A DNA stretch of 64,000 nt from Flavobacteriaceae bacterium GF1. Lineage in GTDB: Bacteria; Bacteroidota; Bacteroidia; Flavobacteriales; Flavobacteriaceae. The position numbers were made by a program, and so were the translations under genes. This document shows positions 46,079 through 55,767 of this stretch, one piece after another. Each line of letters starts with the position of its first letter. Positions within the stretch are counted from its first letter, which is position 1. Where the stretch lies: assembly GCA_009797885.1 (NCBI GenBank), contig WNKP01000001.1, positions 806,001-870,000 of the forward strand, written 5' to 3'. The notes below the pieces were generated by a model. The model had not been told where the DNA came from and did no database searches. It was given only the letters and a program-made list of their open reading frames with translations.

Positions 46079-47294
46079 AACCCCTAGTCGACCTGAAGTT
46101 GTAATGTTAGGTTTGGGCTATATAGGTTTGCCAACTGCTACCCTAATTGCTCAAAACCAAACGTATGTTCATGGGGTGGACATTAATCCTGAAGTTGTGG
46201 AAACAATCAATGCAGGGAAAGTTCACATAGTAGAACCAGAATTAGATCAAGCCGTTTCCACTGCCGTCGCGAATGGGTATTTGAAGGCGGCAACGAAACC
46301 TGTTGAGGCAAATACTTATATTGTTGTTGTCCCAACCCCTTTTAAAGATAAGAATGAACCGGATATATCCTTTGTTCAGGCCGCTACAGAAGCCATTATC
46401 CCGTTATTAAAGGAGGGAGACCTGTATATCATTGAATCTACTTCACCGATTGGAACCACTGAGAAAATGATGGATTTAATATATGGGGTTCGACCAGAGC
46501 TCAAAAGAAAATTGCATATTGCCTATTGTCCCGAACGGGTATTGCCTGGTAACGTCATGTTTGAGCTAGTACACAATGACAGGGTGATTGGGGGAATTGA
46601 CGAAGAATCCACCAACAAAGCGGTCGAGTTTTATAAACGTTTTATTAAAGGGGAATTACACAAAACCAACGCACGTACCGCTGAAATGTGTAAACTTGTA
46701 GAAAATTCTTCCAGAGATGTACAAATTGCTTTTGCAAATGAGCTATCCTTAATTTGTGACAAGGCAGACATCAATGTTTGGGAATTGATAGACCTGGCCA
46801 ATAGGCATCCTAGGGTCAATATACTTCAGCCGGGCTGTGGCGTTGGAGGTCATTGTATTGCCGTGGATCCTTATTTCATAGTATCAGACTACCCCTTGGA
46901 ATCTCAGCTAATAGGCAAGGCAAGGGAAATAAACAATTATAAATCGTTTTGGTGCGCGGAAAAAATAAAAACTGAAAAGCTTGAATATCAATTAAAATAT
47001 GGGAAAAAGCCTAAAGTTGCCCTCATGGGCTTGGCGTTCAAGCCTAACATAGACGATTTAAGGGAATCTCCAGCAAAATATATTGTTCAAAAGGTCTTGC
47101 AGAATGCGAATGATGAAGAATATTATATTGTTGAACCAAACATTTCGTCGCATAAAGTATTCAAGTTAACGGCGTACAAGGAAGCAGTGGATAAGGCAGA
47201 CATTGTTGCTTTTTTGGTAGCTCACAAAGAGTTTACAAGGTTGGAACTTTCAAACGAAAAGGTAATACTTGATTTCTGTGGCATCTCCAATTAA
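46059..47294 (+). CDS. wecC: UDP-N-acetyl-D-mannosamine dehydrogenase
   Basis: This 411-residue NAD-dependent enzyme oxidises UDP-ManNAc to UDP-ManNAcA. The dinucleotide motif is GLGYIGLP (about residues 17-24). The catalytic Cys is in QPGCGVGGHCIAVDPYF, and LAFKPNIDDLRESPA is conserved. The frame extends upstream to 45957, but MNPEKTK at 46059 is the natural start and overlaps the beta-helix gene end by 20 bases. With WecB it supplies a uronic acid building block for the surface polymer. Confidence 0.93.
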   Translation: MNPEKTKTPSRPEVVMLGLGYIGLPTATLIAQNQTYVHGVDINPEVVETINAGKVHIVEPELDQAVSTAVANGYLKAATKPVEANTYIVVVPTPFKDKNEPDISFVQAATEAIIPLLKEGDLYIIESTSPIGTTEKMMDLIYGVRPELKRKLHIAYCPERVLPGNVMFELVHNDRVIGGIDEESTNKAVEFYKRFIKGELHKTNARTAEMCKLVENSSRDVQIAFANELSLICDKADINVWELIDLANRHPRVNILQPGCGVGGHCIAVDPYFIVSDYPLESQLIGKAREINNYKSFWCAEKIKTEKLEYQLKYGKKPKVALMGLAFKPNIDDLRESPAKYIVQKVLQNANDEEYYIVEPNISSHKVFKLTAYKEAVDKADIVAFLVAHKEFTRLELSNEKVILDFCGISN

Positions 47295-47309
47295 CTAATT
47301 CATATAAGA

Positions 47310-48689
47310 ATGATATCAAAGGTTTCAGCGGACAGTCTAATGGATACAGTGGTCAAGAGGGGCTATTGCTCAGGATGTGGTGTTTGTACAGCTTCTAAAG
47401 GAAGTGTTCTTAAAATGAAACTTACCGCCAAGGGTAATTATGAGCCCCATAAGAGTTCTCTTGCCAGCTCGGACTCTGGAGTGGTTTGTCCTTTTGCCGA
47501 TCATGGAGTCAATGAGGATAGTATATCTGAAACCTTGTTTTCCAATATAGATAGAATTAAAAAAAAGAAAGAAGTTGGTCATTATAGAAATATCTATGCA
47601 GGATTTGTAGGGGAAGGGGAATATAGGAAAAATGGAAGTTCAGGAGGTGGGGTTTCTTGGTTATGTGCACAATTGCTGAATGAAAAGAAGGTAGATTATG
47701 TAATTCATGTAAAGCAATCCAACAGTACGGAGAAAAGAGTTTTTTATGAATACAATATAAGTTCAAATATATCAGAATTAAAAGAAGGCGCTAAATCCAG
47801 ATACTACCCGATCACCTTAGAAAAAACGCTGGAAAAAATAAAGAATTCAAATGGTAAATATGCCATAGTTGGTGTTCCTTGTTTTATCAAGGGGATACAA
47901 CTCTTACGATTTTCGGAAGAGGTTTTTATGAAAAGAATAGTCCATACAATTTCGATTTTTTGTGGGCATCTTAAGACCACACATTATATGGATGTGCTCA
48001 TTAATCAATTTGATGTGCCCCAAAAGGAGGTGGCTAAGTTTGATTTCAGACATAAAATACCAAATAGGTTAGCCTCAGATTATGGCACTTCAATCTTAAC
48101 AAACCAGAAAAAGAAAAAAGTAAAAGTCAACAAGACCCTTTTTGGCACCAACTGGGGTTTGAATTTGTTTAAGTTAAAGGCATGTGACTATTGTGACGAT
48201 GTAATTGGGGAAACAGCGGACATTTCTTTTGGAGATGCTTGGCTACCACAATATTTGGAAGATTCTATGGGGACCAATGTTATTGTGGTAAGGAACAAAT
48301 ATCTAGATGAAATTATTAAAAAGGGCATTGAAGAACAAAAGCTTTCAATGGAACCCCTTTCAACAGAGGACCTAATTAAAAGTCAAGCAGGAGGATTTAG
48401 ACATAGAAGGGAAGGTTTAAAGCACAGACTCTTTCTTAAGGATAGCAATAATGAATGGAGGCCTCAAAAAAGATATAAGGCTGAGAAGCTTAAAAACGAA
48501 AAAAGAGCGCGCATCTATGAGAATAGAATCAGAATGCAAGAGGTTTCATTTAATTCAAGGAACCATAATAATTTGAGTGCGCTAATGAGAGAGCTACAGC
48601 CATTTATTAAGGTTAATTCTAGATTAAACAAGGTAAGTTTAGCAAAAAGAATTTGGAATAAAATCAAAAGAACGATAAATCAAGGATAA
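47310..48689 (+). CDS. FrhB-like (coenzyme F420 hydrogenase beta-subunit family) protein of a polysaccharide cluster
   Basis: The 459-residue protein begins with a ferredoxin-like Cys cluster (YCSGCGVC). The FrhB domain follows (NGSSGGGVSWLCAQLL, VGVPCFIKGIQLL, IFCGHLKT). A second Cys group, CDYCDD, sits before ISFGDAWLP, and the C-terminus is basic and helical. FrhB-type proteins are frequent in exopolysaccharide loci beside pyruvyl transferases, where their redox role is unsettled. The pyruvyl transferase gene lies two genes downstream, matching that pattern. It probably binds an iron-sulfur cluster and flavin. Confidence 0.85.
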   Translation: MISKVSADSLMDTVVKRGYCSGCGVCTASKGSVLKMKLTAKGNYEPHKSSLASSDSGVVCPFADHGVNEDSISETLFSNIDRIKKKKEVGHYRNIYAGFVGEGEYRKNGSSGGGVSWLCAQLLNEKKVDYVIHVKQSNSTEKRVFYEYNISSNISELKEGAKSRYYPITLEKTLEKIKNSNGKYAIVGVPCFIKGIQLLRFSEEVFMKRIVHTISIFCGHLKTTHYMDVLINQFDVPQKEVAKFDFRHKIPNRLASDYGTSILTNQKKKKVKVNKTLFGTNWGLNLFKLKACDYCDDVIGETADISFGDAWLPQYLEDSMGTNVIVVRNKYLDEIIKKGIEEQKLSMEPLSTEDLIKSQAGGFRHRREGLKHRLFLKDSNNEWRPQKRYKAEKLKNEKRARIYENRIRMQEVSFNSRNHNNLSALMRELQPFIKVNSRLNKVSLAKRIWNKIKRTINQG

Positions 48690-48727
48690 AGAAAGACTGT
48701 ACATTTTATAGATTTTGGATTCTAAAT

Positions 48728-50248
48728 ATGAGTTCTTCCAAACTGATTTTAAAAAACACTTCCTTTTTATACCTGAAAATGGTTATCACAATGATTTTGT
48801 CACTGTTGATAACCAGAATTCTATTGATTGAACTAGGTGTTGTAGATTACGGAATCTACAACCTCATCATGGGAGTTGTCGGACTTTTGGCCTTTTTAAA
48901 TTCGGCTATGGCCATCTCTTCTCAGCGATTTTTGTCTTTTTTTATTGGGGCCAGGCAAGAACATAAATTAAAAAGTGTCTTTTTTTCAAGCGTTTGTTTA
49001 CACCTAGGTCTTGCAATTATTGTTTTGTTGGGCCTGGAAATTGCGGGCCTTTTTTTATTTGATGGGTTTTTGACCATACCTCAGGATAGGATTTCTGCTG
49101 CTAAATATACTTTCCAATGTTTAGTGGCGACCTCATTTGTAACCATCATTTTTGTTCCTTTTGATGCCTCGATTATCTCAAATGAAAAGTTGGTGTTCGA
49201 GTCTATTGTCAGTACTGTTGAAGTAGCTTTAAAATTGGCATCAGCATTTTGGATTTCCGTCTTGTTGGAAAGTAAGCTGGAGCTTTATTCTTTAAGCATC
49301 TTGCTTATTACCTTGGCCATTAGATTGATCAAATCGTTTTATTGCTACAAAAATTTTGGTGAATGCCGGTCTTTATCACTGAAGTTGTTTAATCTTGGCA
49401 TTTTTAAAGAAATGTCATTGTTTGCTGGTTGGAACTCTTTTGGAGCCTTATGTGGAGTTGCCAAAAACCAAGGATTGGCCGTGATTATGAACCTGTTTTT
49501 TGGAACGGTTGTAAATGCGGCTTTTGGAGTAGCAACACAGGTTGGGGCCCAAGTATTCAGTTTTTCCTCCAATATGCTTAAAGCCGTAAACCCTCAAATA
49601 ATGAAAAATGAGGGTAAAGGAGAACGTAAATCGATGATTACCCTGTCTTTAAGAGCAACTAAGTTCAGCTTTTTTCTCTTGTCCTTTTTGTTAATTCCAT
49701 TTGCGTTTAATATTAAATTTCTTTTCAAAATCTGGCTTGAGGAAATCCCAGAGTACACCATAATCTTTACTTTACTTTATTTGGCCGGTACGCTAACCAA
49801 TCAATTGACGATAGGCCTTCAAACGGCCATTCAATCTACTGGAAACATTAAATTATATCAATCCATCGTAGGGACAATCCTTATACTTAATTTACCGATT
49901 GCCTATTTCATCTTTAACCTTGGTCACTCGGCTTATTATGGTCTAGTTTCCTTTATCTTAATAGAGTTATTGGCATGTATATTTAGGCTAATTATATCCA
50001 AAAGGATATTAGGAATATCAATAAAACTCTACTATCAAAGTATAATTGTCAAGATTGTACCCCCGTTTATTCTTACATTATTGATATGTTCAATACTTGC
50101 GTATTTTTTACCAGATAATTTTATAAGGCTCATGATCATTGGGTTTACTTCCGTAATAATTTATGGCTTTATGTTTTACCGATCCGGAATGGATGCATTT
50201 GAAAGACAGCAGTTTAAAAAAGTGATAGGCAAGTTATCCATAGTTTAG
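48728..50248 (+). CDS. Wzx-like polysaccharide flippase
   Basis: The 506-residue protein is very hydrophobic, with about 12-14 membrane segments. It starts SKLILKNTSFLYLKMVITMILSLLITRILL and has the ELGVVDYGIYNLIMG motif of the MATE/Wzx group. It moves lipid-linked repeat units across the inner membrane. Neighbours (FrhB-like protein, pyruvyl transferase, glycosyltransferases) support this. The start is the ATG at 48728. Confidence 0.9.
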   Translation: MSSSKLILKNTSFLYLKMVITMILSLLITRILLIELGVVDYGIYNLIMGVVGLLAFLNSAMAISSQRFLSFFIGARQEHKLKSVFFSSVCLHLGLAIIVLLGLEIAGLFLFDGFLTIPQDRISAAKYTFQCLVATSFVTIIFVPFDASIISNEKLVFESIVSTVEVALKLASAFWISVLLESKLELYSLSILLITLAIRLIKSFYCYKNFGECRSLSLKLFNLGIFKEMSLFAGWNSFGALCGVAKNQGLAVIMNLFFGTVVNAAFGVATQVGAQVFSFSSNMLKAVNPQIMKNEGKGERKSMITLSLRATKFSFFLLSFLLIPFAFNIKFLFKIWLEEIPEYTIIFTLLYLAGTLTNQLTIGLQTAIQSTGNIKLYQSIVGTILILNLPIAYFIFNLGHSAYYGLVSFILIELLACIFRLIISKRILGISIKLYYQSIIVKIVPPFILTLLICSILAYFLPDNFIRLMIIGFTSVIIYGFMFYRSGMDAFERQQFKKVIGKLSIV

Positions 50249-50250
50249 TT

Positions 50251-51321
50251 ATGAAGAAAAGTTTCAAAGTTGGGGTTTTAACGTTTCACTATTCCAATAA
50301 CAATTTTGGGGCGCTATTGCAGACCTTCGCAATATTAAATAGTATAAAGGGATTGGGATTGGAGGCAAGAATTATTGATTTTAAGCCAAGGATATCCAAT
50401 GGCCTGAAGCAACAGTTGTTCGATTTAATAAGATTTTTACTGGGATACAATTTCACAAAATTCCGAAATCAATATATAGCTCTACAACCTGTTGATGGCA
50501 ATTTGATGGAGTTGAACAATTCCTTGGACACTTTTGTTGTGGGAAGCGATCAGGTTTGGCGTTACCGGGAACAACATGAAAACTTAAAACATTATTTCTT
50601 TGATTTTGTGAATGACCCAAATAAAAAATTATCATACGCGGCAAGTTTTGGTCTTGACCAATGGCATGGCAAAGATGACATTACCGGAGAGATAGGTAAA
50701 TTAGTTAAACGCTTTGACCACGTTTCGGTTCGAGAGGCCTCTGGGGTTAAGATTTGTAATGATACCTTCAATGTTTATGCGGAGTTGGTGTTGGATTCAA
50801 CGCTTCTTTTGGACAAGAGCCACTATGAAAGTATTATTAGTCGCAAAATCAAAGTAAACAAAGACAAAAATACCTTACTGTCCTACATGTTACTGGATGA
50901 TTCAAAAGAGAACAAAACCTTTTTTGCGAGATTTGCAAAAAAGAACAATTTGAAGTTTAAAAGAATAAAAGGATTCAAGATTTCCAATAAGTACGATTTT
51001 TGGATTTTCAACAGTGTGGCTAAGTGGTTATATTATATTAGCAATAGCGAGTTGATTGTAACGGATTCCTTTCACTGTACGGTTTTTGCCATCATCTTTA
51101 AAAAGAAGTTTATTGTCCTGTCCAATCCTAATCGCGGTATCACCAGAATCGAAAATCTTTTGGGGCTAATTGATAGAAAGGACAGGTTGTTCCATAGCTT
51201 AAATGATATTGATGAAAAAATTTTGGAGAATGATTTTGATTATGAAAAAATTGACCAAATAATACAAAATGAAAGGATAAAGTCTTTAGGGTTTCTGAGG
51301 AAAAGTCTTCTGGGCCAATAA
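50251..51321 (+). CDS. Polysaccharide pyruvyl transferase-family protein
   Basis: This 356-residue protein has the family start GVLTFHYSNNNFGALLQTFAI, the VVGSDQVWR motif near residue 93 and TDSFHCTVFAIIFKKKFIVL near residue 270. It is expected to add a pyruvyl ketal from phosphoenolpyruvate to a sugar of the repeat unit, giving a negative charge. It follows the flippase by 2 bases and precedes a glycosyltransferase. Confidence 0.88.
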   Translation: MKKSFKVGVLTFHYSNNNFGALLQTFAILNSIKGLGLEARIIDFKPRISNGLKQQLFDLIRFLLGYNFTKFRNQYIALQPVDGNLMELNNSLDTFVVGSDQVWRYREQHENLKHYFFDFVNDPNKKLSYAASFGLDQWHGKDDITGEIGKLVKRFDHVSVREASGVKICNDTFNVYAELVLDSTLLLDKSHYESIISRKIKVNKDKNTLLSYMLLDDSKENKTFFARFAKKNNLKFKRIKGFKISNKYDFWIFNSVAKWLYYISNSELIVTDSFHCTVFAIIFKKKFIVLSNPNRGITRIENLLGLIDRKDRLFHSLNDIDEKILENDFDYEKIDQIIQNERIKSLGFLRKSLLGQ

Positions 51322-51358
51322 TTTGGATATTTTTTTTGACCAATCCTTGTATAAATAG

Positions 51359-52525
51359 GTGAAAAGGAGAATTTGTATCATAAGAGCAAGCGATATTACT
51401 TTTATATCGAGAATTCATAGGACCGCCCAGGCACTTCAGGAAAGTGGGAAATATGAAGTAAGTGTGTTAAGTATTATGCCCAGAAGGTATGATCCCACAA
51501 AGTATTCTTATAAAACAATCTACATACCCATAAAATCTAGGGTCCTCAAAAGCTCTTTTTTTTCAATTGTACGAATTGTAGAGGGCCTGGTTAAGCTTTT
51601 TTTTAGGGCAAATAAACAAAAGGCACATATCTACATTCCCGTAGGAATCGAAGATTTGATTATAGTCTACATTATTTCAAGGTTAAAAAAAACCAAATTT
51701 GTCTATTCTGCCAATGAACTGGAGGGTGATAGGAAAAGGGTAGGAAACAAAAGGGTAAACGATTTTTTAAATCAACAGGTCATAAAAATTGAAAAATGGA
51801 TACTAAAAAAATCCGATGGTGTGATAGCGGCAGACTTGGAAAGGGCAAAGGTGATGGAAAAATGGTATGGCCTTGACAAAGTGGAAGTCGTTAGGAATGT
51901 GCCAATTTATGAGGATTTGAAAAATGAAAACCTGATTAGAAAGAAGTTGAACATTTCCCAAGAAAGTAAAATATTGTTATATCAAGGCATGCTGTCTCCT
52001 GGGAGAGGATTGGAAGTTTCCATAGAAGCATGCGCACAGTCAAGTTGCCAAAGTAGGGTCCACTTAGTACTCTTAGGGTTCATCACAGAAGATTATAAGA
52101 ATAAATTACAAAGAATAGCAAATAACCACGGTTTTAAAAACTTGAACATCTTACCCCCGGTGCCTTGGAAAGAGCTGCTTTTATGGACCAAAAGTGCGGA
52201 TATTAGTTTAGTTTTAATAGAAAATGTTTCCATTAGCTATTATTTGGCCGCGCCAAACAAACTTTATGAGACTATTATGGCAGGAGTACCCTATATAGCT
52301 AGCAATTTTCCGGAAATTCAACATGTTCACAAAGTTGCAAAATCGGGACTTTTGGTAAATCCAGAGAACGTTAACGAGATATCCAAGGCAATTGACAGTT
52401 TAATTGAAGATAAGGCGCTATATGAAAGCTGCAATTCATTTTCAGAATATGCCAAAACTGTTTTTAATTGGAGCCTGGAACAAAAGAAACTATTGCAAAT
52501 AATTGATACTGTCAGTCTTCAATGA
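51359..52525 (+). CDS. GT4-type glycosyltransferase, GTG start
   Basis: The 388-residue protein has a GT-B fold pattern: an N-terminal half with FVYSANELEGDRKRVGN, and a C-terminal donor-binding half with LLYQGMLSPGRGLEVSIEA and APNKLYETIMAGVPYIASNFPE. The last includes the conserved Glu of GT4 enzymes. It begins with GTG at 51359, and no ATG is suitably placed. Donor and acceptor are unknown. It is cytoplasmic or loosely membrane-bound. Confidence 0.87.
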   Translation: MKRRICIIRASDITFISRIHRTAQALQESGKYEVSVLSIMPRRYDPTKYSYKTIYIPIKSRVLKSSFFSIVRIVEGLVKLFFRANKQKAHIYIPVGIEDLIIVYIISRLKKTKFVYSANELEGDRKRVGNKRVNDFLNQQVIKIEKWILKKSDGVIAADLERAKVMEKWYGLDKVEVVRNVPIYEDLKNENLIRKKLNISQESKILLYQGMLSPGRGLEVSIEACAQSSCQSRVHLVLLGFITEDYKNKLQRIANNHGFKNLNILPPVPWKELLLWTKSADISLVLIENVSISYYLAAPNKLYETIMAGVPYIASNFPEIQHVHKVAKSGLLVNPENVNEISKAIDSLIEDKALYESCNSFSEYAKTVFNWSLEQKKLLQIIDTVSLQ

Positions 52526-52544
52526 TTTTTAAGAACTACCATAT

Positions 52545-53654
52545 ATGATATTGGCCTACAGTATATATCTTTTTTTGTTGGTACTATTATACACCGTTTC
52601 TTCTCACAATCATAAGATTGTTATTGCCCGAAATAGTCTAATACCTTTTGTAAGGCCGACAACCATATGGAGATGGCCCTTGTTATTGGGGCTTTTTATT
52701 TTGATTCTTATTGTTGGTTTTAGATACGACGTTGGGGTGGATTTTTTAGGATATAAATTCGACTTTGATGGTATTTCAAAAGGAGAAGGACAATGGGGAA
52801 GATATGAAATTGGCTATAGATTCATTGGGAACGCATTTAGTTTTTTGGGGTTAGGGTCATGGAGCCTTTTTATATTTACGGCCTTTATAACATGGTATTA
52901 TTTTATTCGAAGCTTTGAGGTTTTCCCCTTTCTTCTAAAATGGGGGTTTCTTTTTGCATTGACCACGGGATTTCTTTTTGCATCCATGAATGGGATGAGG
53001 CAAACCATGGCATTGGTCATATTTATGTATGCAATAAAGTTCATAGAAGAGAAATCCTTGCTAAAATATACGTTGTATATAGCATTTGCATTTGCATTCC
53101 ACACCAGCATTTTATTGGTATACCCATTTTATTTTTTCATAAACAAGATTTCGTTTTCAGACAAAAAATGGATTTTCCTGTACGTGGTCACCTTTATTAT
53201 AGGTGATAAAATCGATATTAGGAAATTGGTGGTCTATGGTGCGTCTAAAATTCCTAAATACGAACATTATGTAATTCGATTTTTAGAAGACTTCAACAAA
53301 CCGTTGAGTATGGGATTGGGGGGGATTTATTTTTTTCTAGTTGGTCTCTTGGTCATTATCCTTTCTAAAAACTTTTTGCAGAAGAACCCTAGGCTCAGAA
53401 TTTATTACAATCTATATTTTATTGGAGCCGTTCTTTATAATTTCTTTTGGAAGTATGAAATTTTAGGTCGGATTTATTACCTGTTCATTTGGTTTGAAAT
53501 CTTTTGTCTTGCGGCCATTGCTTATTATTTGGGTAAATCAAAGAATTCCCTATTTCTATATTTGTTATTGATTTCCCAAATCTTATTTTTTATTTACAAA
53601 ATTTACAAAGGGGAAAACCAATGTGCACCGTTTCAATTTATATTCAATAAGTAA
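52545..53654 (+). CDS. EpsG-like polysaccharide polymerase (Wzy candidate)
   Basis: This 369-residue protein has about 9-10 membrane segments. Residues 57-75 carry IVGFRYDVGVDFLGYKFDF and residues about 140-160 ASMNGMRQTMALVIFMYAIKF, the two signatures of EpsG-type polymerases. It would join repeat units in the periplasm. A second ligase/polymerase-like gene lies at 61284, so assignment of the true Wzy is not certain. Confidence 0.8.
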   Translation: MILAYSIYLFLLVLLYTVSSHNHKIVIARNSLIPFVRPTTIWRWPLLLGLFILILIVGFRYDVGVDFLGYKFDFDGISKGEGQWGRYEIGYRFIGNAFSFLGLGSWSLFIFTAFITWYYFIRSFEVFPFLLKWGFLFALTTGFLFASMNGMRQTMALVIFMYAIKFIEEKSLLKYTLYIAFAFAFHTSILLVYPFYFFINKISFSDKKWIFLYVVTFIIGDKIDIRKLVVYGASKIPKYEHYVIRFLEDFNKPLSMGLGGIYFFLVGLLVIILSKNFLQKNPRLRIYYNLYFIGAVLYNFFWKYEILGRIYYLFIWFEIFCLAAIAYYLGKSKNSLFLYLLLISQILFFIYKIYKGENQCAPFQFIFNK

Positions 53655-53692
53655 AGGGTAATAATTAGGGAAAACAGCGTAAGACCGCGCAT

Positions 53693-54277
53693 ATGAAAAG
53701 ACTCGTTTATTTTTGGTCTAAATTATTTAAGAAAGTACTGGGCAGTGCAATTTTGAATTTGGAAATACATTCCGCCCCTAAAGTGTAGGCTGGTTCCGGT
53801 TTTGTAAATTCCAAGATGGAGAAACATTAACTTTGTAGATTTAATTGTGATACTAATAATACAGAAATTGGATTGTTTTGTTCTATAGCGAATGGTTTTA
53901 TGATTGGTGGAGGAATGCACCTAATGGGTTTTGTTTCCACATTCCCAGTATACTATGAAAGTAGAAATAGTGTAAACAAGAAGCATGCTACATATAAACG
54001 GGCCGCAGTTAAAGAACCAAGATTGGACATAATGTTTGGTTGTATTAATTTGCTTGTTCAACCGGGTCCGGATGCGCAGCAGAAATGGGTAGTGTGTTGG
54101 TTGTCAAGGATAAATCGCCATATACAACGGTTGTGGACGTTGCTACTAAAGTTATGAAAAAAGGACTCTCCGAACAATTAAATTCCAAATGGTGGATTTT
54201 TTAAAGATAAACAACTGGTTAAACAGGTGCACTTTATTAATGATCCCGGACATTTTGTTAAAAGAATAAATGAATGA
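53693..54277 (+). pseudogene. Broken hexapeptide (CatB-type) O-acetyltransferase
   Basis: Reading from ATG 53693 gives a protein similar to hexapeptide acetyltransferases of surface-polymer loci (KRLVYFWSKLFKKVLGSAILN, then FCSIANGFMIGGGMH and VSTFPVYYESRNSVN). It has an in-frame TAG after SAPKV, an in-frame TAA after SKMEKH and a decayed LIGNDVWIG region. It then shifts frame: MGSVLVVKDKSPYTTVV and LNSKWWIF are in a second frame, and DKQLVKQVHFINDPGHFVKRINE in a third. The final frame ends TGA at 54275-54277, four bases into the next gene's ATG (ATGA). This shows it was once translated in step with that gene. Confidence 0.82.
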
Positions 54278-55434
54278 AGATTCTACATTGTTGTTTAGCT
54301 AATTTTTACATTGACAATTATGGTTATCAAGAAAACATTTTGCCTAAACTCCATAAATTACAGGGACATGAAGTTGAAATTGTAGCTTCTACTGAAACGT
54401 ATATTAACAATAAGTCATTGGGCTATGTCCAACCCAAAAAATATGTCAACGAAAATGATACTCTAGTTTCAAGGATACCATACATAAATTGGTTGCCCCA
54501 TATCTTGGTAAAGAAACTAAGAATCTATAAAGGACTAAATAAGGTATTACACGATTTTAAACCTGATATAATCTTTCTGCACGACTGTCAATTTCTTAGT
54601 ATACATCAAATCGTGAATTATGCAAAAAAGAACAACGGCACAAAAATTTACGTAGACGGTCATACGGACTTTATAAACAGTGCCAAAAATTGGCTTTCCA
54701 AAAACATACTACACAAAATAATATATAAATATTGCGCAAAAAAAATCGAACCGTATACCCTAAAATTTTATGGGACCTTACCATCAAGAGTCAAATTTTT
54801 TGTTGAGGTTTATGGTATTGATGATAGAAAGGTAGAACTTCTGGAGTTGGGTGCGGATGATAGTTCTTTTGACTTTTCAGAAGAGGATGACATCCGGAAA
54901 AAGGTAAGGAGGAGTCTAGGATTCAAGAAAAAAGATTTTGTTTTGGTCTCTGGGGGAAAACTTGATAGAAGAAAAAATATTCATGTATTGATGAAATCCA
55001 TGAATATTTTGGGCACGGACAGAATCAAGCTTGTTATTTTTGGATCTCCAAATACAGAAATGGAAAAGGAGATGAAGGAGTTGACCGAAAATAAAAACAT
55101 AATACCTTTAGGATGGCTTTCCTCAAACAAAATTTATGATGTATTGTTTGCTTCTGATTTGGGCTTTTTTCCAGGAACTCATTCTGTTCTTTGGGAACAA
55201 TGCGTGGGGGTAGGATTACCTTGTGTTTTTAAAAAATGGGACGATATTGATCATGTCGATGTTGGGGGAAATTGTGCCTTTCTGGAGGATATTACTGCAG
55301 AAAGCATAGCAAATAAGATATTAGAGATATATGAGAACGAAGAGTTACGTACAGAAATGAAAAAAAGTGCTAGTGAAAAAGGAGTTAAAAGATTTTCTTA
55401 TTCCGAGATTGCAAAAAGAGCAATTCAGCAATAA
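54274..55434 (+). CDS. GT4-type glycosyltransferase
   Basis: The 386-residue protein has the N-terminal motif MKILHCCLANFYIDNYGYQ and PDIIFLHDCQF. A donor-side pattern LVSGGKLDRRKNIHVLMKSM and a C-terminal FFPGTHSVLWEQCVGVGLPCVF region with the conserved Glu follow. It adds one sugar of the repeat unit, identity unknown. It shares ATGA with the end of the broken acetyltransferase, so it was formerly coupled to it. It lies in the most A+T-rich part of the window. Confidence 0.87.
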   Translation: MKILHCCLANFYIDNYGYQENILPKLHKLQGHEVEIVASTETYINNKSLGYVQPKKYVNENDTLVSRIPYINWLPHILVKKLRIYKGLNKVLHDFKPDIIFLHDCQFLSIHQIVNYAKKNNGTKIYVDGHTDFINSAKNWLSKNILHKIIYKYCAKKIEPYTLKFYGTLPSRVKFFVEVYGIDDRKVELLELGADDSSFDFSEEDDIRKKVRRSLGFKKKDFVLVSGGKLDRRKNIHVLMKSMNILGTDRIKLVIFGSPNTEMEKEMKELTENKNIIPLGWLSSNKIYDVLFASDLGFFPGTHSVLWEQCVGVGLPCVFKKWDDIDHVDVGGNCAFLEDITAESIANKILEIYENEELRTEMKKSASEKGVKRFSYSEIAKRAIQQ

Positions 55435-55464
55435 TCCATTGAGGACAGTAAATCAGAATGTACT

Positions 55465-55722
55465 TTGAAGCATACAATATATCAAAATTGTGTTATGAGC
55501 ACTGTTGATGGGACGGTTAAAAAGTTTGATTCTGATATGTTTGTGCAAAAACCAAATCTGCCTCATTTGAACAAGAACAGTATTAGACCCGCAATACCAC
55601 ATCCTATTTTTAAAAATATCGATTTTGAACAAGGGCTCTATTTTTTGTACACCTAATTACTTTTCTTGTAATTCGGAAAATGATATACCAACCAAAATCG
55701 AATTTCGGCCCAATTGCTGTCT
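55465..55722 (+). pseudogene. Chimeric relic: start of a WbpG-like gene joined to the middle of a HisH-like gene
   Basis: The frame from 55465 (TTG) encodes KHTIYQNCVMSTVDG, matching the RVCTNCVMDTTDS start of the intact amidotransferase at 56644. It then runs directly into TVKKFDSDMFVQKPNLPHL and IFKNIDFEQGLYFLYT, matching residues about 100-145 of the intact HisH at 57777. A frameshift follows, and YFSCNSENDI in the next frame continues the HisH likeness to about 55720. It lacks catalytic regions of both. The rest of the 333-base gap shows nothing else. Confidence 0.72.
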
Positions 55723-55767
55723 AACAACAGATATATAGTTTAAAAACAATACTTTACAGTAAGTTTT

